From Hyphomicrobiales bacterium (GTDB lineage: Bacteria > Pseudomonadota > Alphaproteobacteria > Rhizobiales > Rhizobiaceae): a DNA stretch of 64,000 nt. Made by a program: the position numbers and the translations under genes. The DNA is taken from contig UCLB01000011.1 of NCBI GenBank assembly GCA_900473205.1, forward strand, positions 78,323-142,322. The letters are read 5' to 3'. Below the pieces are notes generated by a model that was not told where the DNA came from, made no database searches, and saw nothing but the letters and a program-made list of their open reading frames with translations. Each line of letters opens with the position of its first letter. Positions within the stretch are counted from its first letter, which is position 1. Below are positions 57,179 through 64,000 of the stretch, piece after piece.

Positions 57179-58039
57179 ATGAGCAGCAGCAATCGCATTG
57201 CCTTTCAGGGCGACTATGGCGCAAATTCCGACATGGCCTGCCGGGATGTGTTTCCGACGATGGACCCGCTGCCCTGCCCGACATTTGAGGATGCGTTCAA
57301 CGCGCTGGAAAACGGTGATGCCGATCTGGCCATGATCCCGATTGAAAATACGCTGGCAGGCCGGGTGGCCGATATCCACCACCTGCTGCCAGAATCACGC
57401 CTGCACATTATCGGCGAATATTTCATGCCGATCCGCTTTCAGCTGATGGTGCTGCCCGGTGTGCAGAAGGATGAGATCAAAACGGTCCACAGCCACATTC
57501 ATGCACTGGGCCAGTGCCGCAAGATCATTCGCTCCAATGGCTGGAAGCCTGTTGTCGCGGGCGATACGGCAGGTGCTGCAAAGCAGGTGTCGGAACTCGG
57601 CGACCGCAGCATGGCAGCGCTCGCCCCCCGGCTTGCCTCTGAACTCTACGGACTCGATATCCTTGCCGAAAACGTCGAGGATTCCGACAACAACGTCACC
57701 CGCTTCGTCGTGCTATCACGGGATGAAGCCTGGGCAAAGCGAACGTCGCCGGAAGAGGTGATCGTCACCACCTTCGTCTTTAATGTCCGCAACATTCCCG
57801 CCGCCCTCTACAAGGCCATGGGCGGCTTTGCGACGAATGGCATCAACATGACGAAGCTTGAAAGCTACCAGCTGGGCGGCAAATTCGTGGCCACGCAGTT
57901 TTATGCCGATATCGAAGGACATCCGGACGACGAATCCGTGCGCCATGCGCTGGAAGAGCTGCGCTTCTTCTCGGAGAAGGTCCGCATTCTCGGCGTTTAC
58001 CAAGGACATGCGATGCGCCGCAAACTCAACAATATCTGA
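57179..58039 (+). CDS. pheA: Prephenate dehydratase
   Basis: PheA converts prephenate to phenylpyruvate in phenylalanine synthesis. The 286-residue monofunctional enzyme has AFQGDYGANSDMACRDVFP at the start, MIPIENTLAGRVADIH at the catalytic site, NVTRFVVLSRD near residue 180, and a C-terminal ACT domain (about 195-275) for Phe feedback. In it the usual ESRP motif reads ESYQ. There is no chorismate mutase domain. ATG 57179 is chosen by homology and the ten-base gap from kdsB. Confidence 0.95.
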   Translation: MSSSNRIAFQGDYGANSDMACRDVFPTMDPLPCPTFEDAFNALENGDADLAMIPIENTLAGRVADIHHLLPESRLHIIGEYFMPIRFQLMVLPGVQKDEIKTVHSHIHALGQCRKIIRSNGWKPVVAGDTAGAAKQVSELGDRSMAALAPRLASELYGLDILAENVEDSDNNVTRFVVLSRDEAWAKRTSPEEVIVTTFVFNVRNIPAALYKAMGGFATNGINMTKLESYQLGGKFVATQFYADIEGHPDDESVRHALEELRFFSEKVRILGVYQGHAMRRKLNNI

Positions 58040-58055
58040 GCCTGCGAACCGATCT

Positions 58056-59024
58056 TCACTCGGTCTTGCCCCATTCGATCCAGTCGCGCATCAACCGGTG
58101 CGCGATGGCGCCGCGCGGTGGCGGCTGGCGACCATTGTTGGCGCTGGCGCCCAGAAGTGCCGTTACCTCTTCGCGGGTAAACCAGCGGCAATCTTCAAGC
58201 TCCGCCTCATCGCGGGTGATCTCGGATGACAGTGCCTCGGCATAACAGCCAATCATCAGCGTATGTGGCATCGGCCATGGCTGCGACGCATGATACCGCA
58301 CCCGCCCGACATCGATATTGGCTTCCTCATGCGTTTCGCGACGCACGGCGTTCTCGATGGTTTCACCCGGTTCCACGAAACCGGCGAGGCACGAATACAT
58401 GCCCGGCGCAAAATGCGGGCCGCGCCCCAGCAGGCACAATTCCCGTTCCAGATCGATGGTCAGCATGATGACGACGGGATCGGTGCGGGGAAAAATCGTA
58501 TGGCCGCAGGCTGCACAGATTCGCTTGTAACCACCGATACGCAATTCCATGTCACCGCCACAGCGCCCGCAGAAGCGGTTGTCGGCATTCCAGTTGATCA
58601 AGGCCACGGCCTGCGCGACTTCGCCCAACAACTCCTCGCCGATCAGCTGATCGCGATACAGCGTGCGGGCATCCACCTGCTTGTAATGGCCAGCAAGATT
58701 GTCTTCGGCAATATTCACCGGCACGGCGATGCGTGGCTCGCCATTTTCCTTGTGCCCGAGAAGGATGGCTTTCTCGAAATCTGGATCAAGCTCAGCCAGT
58801 TCATAGGCTGAAAACAGCGGGTCCAGAACCTGATCGTCATGCTTGAGCACGAGCTTGGGCCCGGCAAAGGCCATCAGATGCGTGCCTTCCAGCTTCAGCG
58901 CATCAACCACACAATTGTCCGTGCGCTTTTCAGCCAGACGGTCGAGATTGTTTTGCGCAAAGGCTGTCAGGGTGCTGGGTTCAGGATGGGGAGAGTTGGT
59001 ATCGAAAATGCTTTTTGAGATCAT
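58056..59024 (-). CDS. nudC: NADH pyrophosphatase / NAD-capped RNA hydrolase NudC
   Basis: NudC cleaves NAD(H) and removes NAD caps from RNA. The 322-residue protein has a zinc ribbon (FCGRCGG and CAACG), the NudC signature SQPWPMPHTLMIG, and a Nudix box GFVEPGETIENAVRRETHEEA in which the last consensus Gly is Asn (EEANID). Its start codon overlaps the stop of the HIT-family gene by one base, so the two are coupled. Confidence 0.94.
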   Translation of the reverse strand: MISKSIFDTNSPHPEPSTLTAFAQNNLDRLAEKRTDNCVVDALKLEGTHLMAFAGPKLVLKHDDQVLDPLFSAYELAELDPDFEKAILLGHKENGEPRIAVPVNIAEDNLAGHYKQVDARTLYRDQLIGEELLGEVAQAVALINWNADNRFCGRCGGDMELRIGGYKRICAACGHTIFPRTDPVVIMLTIDLERELCLLGRGPHFAPGMYSCLAGFVEPGETIENAVRRETHEEANIDVGRVRYHASQPWPMPHTLMIGCYAEALSSEITRDEAELEDCRWFTREEVTALLGASANNGRQPPPRGAIAHRLMRDWIEWGKTE

Positions 59025-59428
59025 CAGAGTACGCCGGCCAGTTTTTTCATGAAATCGTGTCTGTCACTGTCCGCATAGGGAATGGGCGTGCCCTGCCCCC
59101 AGATCGGCCCGGGCCAGCACTCGTCGCCTTCGCTGCGGGCAATGATATGAACGTGGAGCTGGCGCACGATGTTTCCAAGCGCACCGACATTTATTTTCGT
59201 CGCACCCGTCAGCTCTTTCAGTGCGGATGCCACCTGATTGGTCTCGAAGGTCAGTACCGCCTGATCGAGCGGTGTGAGGTCGAACAGCTCGCTCATGCCG
59301 TTTCGCTGCGGCACCAGAACCAGCCACGGCCAGCGACGGTCATTTTGAACGCGCAATTGGCATAGCCCCAGCTTGGTAATCAGCACGCTGTCGCGGGCCA
59401 GTCTCTCGTCAAGCCGGAATGTGTCCAA
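59024..59428 (-). CDS. HIT family protein
   Basis: This 134-residue histidine-triad protein probably hydrolyses nucleoside phosphoramidates or dinucleotides. The triad motif QLHVHIIAR (HxHxx, with Ile in place of the third histidine's neighbour) lies near the C-terminus. I chose TTG 59428 because GGGAGGA sits four bases upstream and the protein then starts DTFRLDERLARDS like its relatives; the frame stays open to 59548 without an ATG near a ribosome site. Only HVHII is present, so the final His of the classic HxHxHxx triad is missing, as in some branch members. Cotranslated with nudC. Confidence 0.86.
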   Translation of the reverse strand: MDTFRLDERLARDSVLITKLGLCQLRVQNDRRWPWLVLVPQRNGMSELFDLTPLDQAVLTFETNQVASALKELTGATKINVGALGNIVRQLHVHIIARSEGDECWPGPIWGQGTPIPYADSDRHDFMKKLAGVL

Positions 59429-59514
59429 GGCGTCCTCCCAATTTGTTTTTATCTTGATAGCAGTTTTTTGAAGGCTTGGCTTGCATTTGCTTTTATTATT
59501 GCCGATATGTGCCT

Positions 59515-59612
59515 TCGGGAGGTTGGTGGTGGACGAGCCACTCGCCAACCGGGTCAGGTCCGGAAGGAAGCAGCCCTAACGAGCCAGGCACGGGTCGCCG
59601 TGCCAGCCTCCC
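59515..59612 (+). ncRNA. ffs: Signal recognition particle RNA (4.5S, small bacterial type)
   Basis: The diagnostic helix 8 sequence GGGTCAGGTCCGGAAGGAAGCAGCCC, seen at about 59551-59575, includes the GGAA tetraloop and the asymmetric internal loop bound by Ffh. The ends pair: GGGAGGTTGGTGG near 59518 with the CCAGCCTCCCACC region near 59602-59614, followed by TTTTCTTTTT as terminator. Ends are approximate. The position directly upstream of dnaX is conserved in many bacteria. Confidence 0.93.
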
Positions 59613-59694
59613 ACCTTTTCTTTTTGAAGACGTGCTCAGGTTTCGCCGGGCTCATTCGGCCTGAAAGCGGGCACACCCAATCACTGGCGAGGCG

Positions 59695-61569
59695 ATGAGC
59701 GAAACCGGAACCAATATGCCCCAGACCAAAGAGCAGGGTACAGGTTACCGGGTGCTGGCGCGCAAGTACCGCCCGAAAGATTTCTCCGATCTGATGGTTG
59801 GCCAGGAGCCGATGGTTCGCACGCTGACCAACGCGTTCGAAACCGGTCGCATTGCGCAGGCCTATATGCTGACCGGCGTTCGCGGTGTGGGCAAAACCAC
59901 CACTGCCCGCATCTTGGCGCGCGCGCTGAACTACAAGACCGACCAAATCGACAAGCCGACGATCGATCTGCGCATCCCCGGCGAACATTGCCAGGCCATC
60001 ATGGAAGGCCGCCATGTCGACGTGATCGAGATGGACGCCGCCTCACACACCGGCATCGATGACATCAGAGAGATCATCGAGCAGGTGCGTTACCGACCGG
60101 TTTCTGCGCGCTACAAAGTCTATATCATCGACGAAGTCCACATGCTCTCGACGCAGGCATTCAACGGTCTTTTGAAGACGCTGGAAGAGCCGCCTGAACA
60201 TGTGAAATTCATTTTCGCGACGACTGAAATCCGCAAGGTTCCGATCACCGTTCTTTCGCGCTGCCAGCGCTTCGATCTGCGCCGGATCAGCGCTGCCGAT
60301 CTCGTCGGACTGTTTACCGCGATTGCCGCGAAAGAAGGCTTCGAAGCCGAGCCTCAAGCGCTGGCGATGATTGCCCGTGCAGCAGAAGGTTCTGCCCGCG
60401 ACGGGCTGTCTCTTCTCGATCAGGCCATTGCCCATGGTGGTGGTCATGTCGAAGCCGATGCCGTTCGCGGCATGCTGGGCCTTGCAGACCGTGCCCGCAT
60501 CGTGGACCTGTTCCACCATGTCGCCAAGGGCGATGTCGCTGCAGCTTTGGCCGAATTTACCGGACAATATGAAGCAGGCGCCAACCCGGTGGTGGTACTG
60601 AACGACCTTGCTGATTTCACCCATCTTGTGACGCGCATGAAATATGTGCCCGATGCTGCGGAAGACCCGTCTCTTTCGGAAGTCGAGCGCGTGCGCGGTG
60701 CGGAGTTTGCCGACAGCATCGCCGTGTCTACCCTGTCTCGTATCTGGCAGATGCTGCTCAAGGGCATTCCCGAAACCGAAAATGCTTCGCGTCCCGCCGG
60801 TGCGGCAGAGATGGTGCTGATCCGCCTGTCTCACGCTGCCAATCTGCCTGCACCGGAAGATGCTGCCCGTCGCCTGCTGGAGCTTTCCAATGGCGAAGGC
60901 GGTGCATCGAATGGCGCGCCGTCCGGTGGTGGCAATGGCGGTGGCGCGCGCGCCTATTCATCCACGCAGGCCGTGGCATCCGCCCAGCCAGGTTATGCTG
61001 CGCCCCAACGCCAGTCCGCGCCGCAGCCAACCGCCATGCTTCGCGCCGTCCCTGACAGCCGCCCGCAGGATATGCAGGTTGCCGCGCCCAAGCAGGAAGA
61101 GCGACCGGAGCCGAAGGTCCCGGTCAATTCGCTTGAGGACGTCGTAGAGCTTTGCACCAAAAACCGCGATCCACGCATGAAGGCGCTGGTGCGCAATTTC
61201 ATTCGCGTTGTGCGGCTGGAGCCCGGCAGGCTGGATATGCGGCTTTCCGAAGGCGCACCGGGCTCGTTGCCCGGCGAGTTGGGCGTAAAGCTGAAAGAAT
61301 GGACCGGCATTCATTGGCTTGTCAGCCTCAGCAAGGAACAGGGTGAGCCTACGCTGGTCGAGGCAGAAGGCAATGCGCGCGATGCACGCCTTGTCGATGC
61401 GCGGCAGGATCCCGATGTTGCTGCCATTCTGGCGCAGTTTCCCGGTGCGAAGATCACCGACGTTCGTATCCGTGCGCCTGCGCAGGAGGATGTGGATGAT
61501 CTGCCGCCGCCATCCGTCGCAGAATCGAGCGAAGGCGACATTCTTCCCGGCGAAGACATAGAATTCTAA
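59695..61569 (+). CDS. dnaX: DNA polymerase III subunits tau/gamma
   Basis: DnaX forms the clamp-loader motor and couples it to polymerase. The 624-residue protein has the AAA+ fold with Walker [14 protein letters not shown] (about residue 60) and Walker [10 protein letters not shown], and the sensor region [12 protein letters not shown]. The usual four-Cys zinc module after Walker A is reduced to a single Cys ([14 protein letters not shown]). A Gly/Pro/Ala/Gln linker spans about 405-470, then the tau C-terminal domain. No A-rich frameshift site for a short gamma form was noticed. ybaB follows 19 bases later. Confidence 0.95.
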   Translation: MSETGTNMPQTKEQGTGYRVLARKYRPKDFSDLMVGQEPMVRTLTNAFETGRIAQAYMLTGVRGVGKTTTARILARALNYKTDQIDKPTIDLRIPGEHCQAIMEGRHVDVIEMDAASHTGIDDIREIIEQVRYRPVSARYKVYIIDEVHMLSTQAFNGLLKTLEEPPEHVKFIFATTEIRKVPITVLSRCQRFDLRRISAADLVGLFTAIAAKEGFEAEPQALAMIARAAEGSARDGLSLLDQAIAHGGGHVEADAVRGMLGLADRARIVDLFHHVAKGDVAAALAEFTGQYEAGANPVVVLNDLADFTHLVTRMKYVPDAAEDPSLSEVERVRGAEFADSIAVSTLSRIWQMLLKGIPETENASRPAGAAEMVLIRLSHAANLPAPEDAARRLLELSNGEGGASNGAPSGGGNGGGARAYSSTQAVASAQPGYAAPQRQSAPQPTAMLRAVPDSRPQDMQVAAPKQEERPEPKVPVNSLEDVVELCTKNRDPRMKALVRNFIRVVRLEPGRLDMRLSEGAPGSLPGELGVKLKEWTGIHWLVSLSKEQGEPTLVEAEGNARDARLVDARQDPDVAAILAQFPGAKITDVRIRAPAQEDVDDLPPPSVAESSEGDILPGEDIEF

Positions 61570-61588
61570 GAAAAACAGGAGTTTCGAG

Positions 61589-61912
61589 ATGCGCGACATC
61601 ATGGGTATGATGGGCAAGGTCAAGGAAATGCAGGCCAAGATGGAGAAGATGCAGGAAGAGATTGCTGCACTTGAAGTCGAAGGCAACTCCGGCGGTGGCC
61701 TCGTGACCGTCAAGATGAGTGGCAAGGGCTCGCTGCTCGGCGTCAAGATCGACCCATCGCTCCTTAAGGAAGACGAAGTCGAAATCCTCGAAGATTTGCT
61801 GGTGGCCGCCCATAACGATGCCAAGCAGCGTGCAGAAGCCGTAACCGCGGAAAAGACCCGCGATCTCACCGCCGGCCTGCCAATCCCGCCCGGTATGAAG
61901 CTGCCTTTTTAA
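61589..61912 (+). CDS. YbaB/EbfC family nucleoid-associated protein
   Basis: The 107-residue DNA-binding protein begins [20 protein letters not shown], a long helix of the YbaB tweezer fold, and has the beta core [25 protein letters not shown]. The C-terminus ends [12 protein letters not shown], typical of the family. It is placed as in most bacteria between dnaX and recR. Its 3' end overlaps the convergent MOSC gene by four bases. Confidence 0.95.
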   Translation: MRDIMGMMGKVKEMQAKMEKMQEEIAALEVEGNSGGGLVTVKMSGKGSLLGVKIDPSLLKEDEVEILEDLLVAAHNDAKQRAEAVTAEKTRDLTAGLPIPPGMKLPF

Positions 61913-62523
61913 GCGCGCTCCAACTCGCGCCGCAGCTTGTAATGAATCGGGGCAGCGAGAAATCGCTGCCTTGTTGTTTCATCCAGCCTTTTACCAAAGG
62001 TCGCCATCGTCTCGGCGATCGTGACTTTGGCACCTTCGAACCGCTGAAAAGACATCTCGTCGCCCGCGCCGACGCTTCCGCCGGAGACGACACGGCAATA
62101 AATGCCCGGTCGCGCCGCTGCGGTATAGCGCTTGGCAAATGTCGGATCGCTCATGCGGGCTGTGAAGGTGGCGCAGGGTATGCGCGCCGAGGTCGCTTCC
62201 AATACGACATCCCCGATGATGAAGCGGTCGCCGACATCGACGTCCCTGTTGTCGAGGCCTTCGATCACGAGGTTCTCACCGAAGGTGCCGGGCGCCAGAG
62301 GCTTTCCGAGCGTCTCACCCCACCAGGCCAATGTCTCCAGCCCTTCGAGATAGATCGCCTGATCCACGCCGCCATGGTGCTTGCGATTGCAGATCGCATC
62401 TCCGACAATGCCTTCGGCGTCGATCAAAACCCGGCCAGTCACCGGCGTTTTGAAGATACCGGTTTTATAGCTCTTGCCGGGCAGTTTTTCGGCTTGCCCG
62501 ACGCAGACAGCGTGAAGTTTCAT
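61909..62523 (-). CDS. MOSC domain protein (YiiM-like)
   Basis: The 204-residue protein has the MOSC core: [24 protein letters not shown] early on, [13 protein letters not shown] in the middle, and the conserved Cys in [12 protein letters not shown], which binds molybdenum cofactor sulfur in the family. YiiM-type enzymes reduce N-hydroxylated bases. The start at 62523 is chosen because the sequence [10 protein letters not shown] begins the domain; the upstream in-frame extension only overlaps recR antisense. It interrupts the usual ybaB-recR adjacency and is transcribed in the opposite direction. Confidence 0.87.
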   Translation of the reverse strand: MKLHAVCVGQAEKLPGKSYKTGIFKTPVTGRVLIDAEGIVGDAICNRKHHGGVDQAIYLEGLETLAWWGETLGKPLAPGTFGENLVIEGLDNRDVDVGDRFIIGDVVLEATSARIPCATFTARMSDPTFAKRYTAAARPGIYCRVVSGGSVGAGDEMSFQRFEGAKVTIAETMATFGKRLDETTRQRFLAAPIHYKLRRELERA

Positions 62524-62580
62524 GGCTTGGAAGTCCTTCAATCGATTCCGTTTTATATTCATATGGGCTAAAAGCAGCGA

Positions 62581-63186
62581 ATGGCAAAACGAGTCACCGG
62601 CCCTGAAATTGAAAAACTGATCCAGCTTCTGGCAAAAGTGCCGGGGCTTGGGCCCCGTTCGGCGCGACGGGCCGCACTTCACCTCATCAAAAAGAAAGAG
62701 CAGCTTCTCGGGCCGCTCGGCCACGCCATGGGCGAAGCCTATGACAAGGTCAAGATTTGCTCCTGCTGCGGCAATGTCGATACGATAGACCCCTGCACCG
62801 TCTGTTCCGACGAACGGCGTGACCAGGCCGTCATTATCGTCGTGGAGGATGTGTCTGATCTCTGGGCACTGGAACGCGCAGGCGCGATGAACACCGCCTA
62901 CCACGTTCTGGGTGGCACGCTGTCGCCCCTTGATGGCGTCGGGCCGGAAGACCTGAACATCAAGGGCCTGATCGAGCGCGTCAGCGCCGGTGGCATTCGT
63001 GAACTTATTATTGCCGTTAATGCCACCGTCGAAGGTCAGGCGACGGCGCATTACATCACCGACCGTTTGCAGGATCTCGGCGTCAAGATCACACGGCTTG
63101 CGCACGGCGTGCCTGTTGGCGGCGAGCTCGATTATCTCGACGAGGGGACGCTGACCGCCGCCTTGCGTGCCCGGACAGTCATCTGA
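62581..63186 (+). CDS. recR: Recombination protein RecR
   Basis: RecR works with RecF/RecO in loading RecA at gaps. The 201-residue protein has the helix-hairpin-helix [20 protein letters not shown], the zinc finger [16 protein letters not shown], and a Toprim domain with [17 protein letters not shown]. The length matches the family. It follows the dnaX-ybaB pair, separated by the antisense MOSC gene. Confidence 0.96.
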   Translation: MAKRVTGPEIEKLIQLLAKVPGLGPRSARRAALHLIKKKEQLLGPLGHAMGEAYDKVKICSCCGNVDTIDPCTVCSDERRDQAVIIVVEDVSDLWALERAGAMNTAYHVLGGTLSPLDGVGPEDLNIKGLIERVSAGGIRELIIAVNATVEGQATAHYITDRLQDLGVKITRLAHGVPVGGELDYLDEGTLTAALRARTVI

Positions 63187-63242
63187 TTATCTTCGCACGT
63201 CTTCAGCACAAAGACGCCCATACTTTTACAAAAGGAAACCGA

Positions 63243-64000
63243 ATGCCCTCCAAGACGATCGGCCTCCTCCTCGCGACAACTATCTCTCTGCTGTCGGTCA
63301 CAGCGACCTTTGCGCAGTCAATCCCAACAGGTGCTGCTGCGGCCAGATATAATGCAGACTTCAATACGTGGCTGAAAAAGGAAATTTGGCCTGAAGCGCG
63401 CAAGGCTGGCATCTCGCAAAAGACACTAGAGGCAACGTTGAACGGCCTGTCCATCAACTGGAAACTGCCAGACCTCATCGTGCCCGGCCAGAAGCCGCCA
63501 AAAGAACAGGCGCAGAGCCAGGCTGAGTTTTCATCACCTGGCGCTTATTTCTCCGAACAGCGTCTTCAGGGGCTCGCGGCCACAGGCCGTTCGCTTGCCG
63601 CGACGCATGCTGCTACGCTCAAACGCATCGAGGCCACGTACGGCGTACCCGGGAATATCGTCGTAGCAATATGGGGCCGCGAGTCCGGCTTCGGCCGTGC
63701 AAAATTGCCAAATGCGGTCATCGACGTCTTGGCAACCAAAGCCTACACATCCACCCGCAAGGACATGTTCCGCGTCGAACTGATCAATGCCTTGAAGATC
63801 GTTGAAAGTGGCGATATTGCAGCTCCGAAAATGATGGGCTCGTGGGCAGGCGCGCTCGGCCAACCGCAATTCATGCCGTCCAGCTATCTGAAATATGCCG
63901 TCGATTTCGACGGTGATGGCCATCGCGACATATGGAATTCCGTACCCGACGCCTTGGCATCCATAGCCAACTATCTTTCGAAACGCGGCTGGCAGCGCAA
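63243..64000 (+). CDS. Lytic murein transglycosylase (MltB family), 3'-truncated
   Basis: The first 252 residues of a periplasmic peptidoglycan lyase. A signal peptide (LLLATTISLLSVTATFAQS) is followed by a helical region FNTWLKKEIWPEARKAGIS. The catalytic segment is IWGRESGFGRAKLP, with the acid/base Glu, and GSWAGALGQPQFMPSSY, as in SLT_2/MltB enzymes. An Asp-rich FDGDGHRDIWNS loop follows. The frame is open to the end of the window, so the C-terminus lies outside. The ATG follows AAAGGAAACCGA. No lipobox is seen, so this is a soluble form. Confidence 0.92.
   Translation, partial: MPSKTIGLLLATTISLLSVTATFAQSIPTGAAAARYNADFNTWLKKEIWPEARKAGISQKTLEATLNGLSINWKLPDLIVPGQKPPKEQAQSQAEFSSPGAYFSEQRLQGLAATGRSLAATHAATLKRIEATYGVPGNIVVAIWGRESGFGRAKLPNAVIDVLATKAYTSTRKDMFRVELINALKIVESGDIAAPKMMGSWAGALGQPQFMPSSYLKYAVDFDGDGHRDIWNSVPDALASIANYLSKRGWQR

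Overview
The window reads as a chromosomal segment of a Rhizobiaceae alphaproteobacterium, most likely Agrobacterium. GC content is high. The gene set and order (nusA-ylxR-infB-rbfA-truB-rpsO-pnp, dnaKJ, hemA of the ALA-synthase type, cycM-kdsB-pheA, ffs-dnaX-ybaB-recR), the CTTGAC-type promoters and the small RNAs of rhizobial type all fit. No insertion sequence, prophage, CRISPR array or tRNA was recognised. This is mostly core genome, and the unusual content lies in regulation and in a few accessory operons. Species assignment is inference from protein character only.

Layout. 1-1.9 kb: the 3' part of an AEC-family carrier, then an RsmC-like methyltransferase, with dyad-symmetric intergenic repeats. 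1.9-12.6 kb: one long leftward translation/RNA-metabolism cluster (rimP, nusA, ylxR-like, infB, a YcxB-like membrane protein, rbfA, truB, rpsO, pnp). 12.7-16.9 kb: an MFS exporter and a PAS hybrid histidine kinase. 16.9-21.2 kb: a leftward block with a PHO-box alkaline phosphatase followed by a DUF3299 protein, an ABC ATPase and a permease whose periplasmic domain carries a histidine-rich segment. 21.2-24.7 kb: dnaK-dnaJ behind an RpoH-type promoter. 24.7-32.1 kb: DUF924, slyX, a tripartite tricarboxylate transporter (tctCBA) and a DctB/DctD-like two-component pair, with two evenly spaced operator repeats upstream of tctC. 32.1-36.4 kb: rpmF, a frameshifted 2H-phosphoesterase-like gene and polA.

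36.5-40.4 kb: an RNA-rich stretch. It holds an alpha-r7-like sRNA between polA and a marR gene, an M20 peptidase, an orphan leftward terminator beside a CtrA-like site, cspA, an alpha-r14-like sRNA with three anti-Shine-Dalgarno loops, and a YbaK-domain protein. 40.5-51 kb: PBP1A, hemA with an FNR/FixK anaerobox, a glycine-zipper lipoprotein behind an EcfG-type promoter, and the tamA-tamB envelope assembly pair. 51.2-55.6 kb: two paralogous soluble twin-PAS chemoreceptors around a cheW. 55.7-64 kb: cycM, kdsB, pheA, nudC, a HIT protein, SRP RNA, dnaX, ybaB, a MOSC protein, recR and the 5' part of a lytic transglycosylase.

Intergenic DNA shows at least six separate regulatory inputs by eye: phosphate (PHO box), heat (RpoH), oxygen (anaerobox), general stress (EcfG), cell cycle (CtrA-like) and C4/tricarboxylate sensing (DctBD-like). 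The best candidates for new biology are the phosphatase/DUF3299/ABC/His-rich permease block, the DctBD-TctCBA unit with its paired operators, the possible sRNA at 38.74-38.9 kb, and the frameshifted 2H-phosphoesterase.
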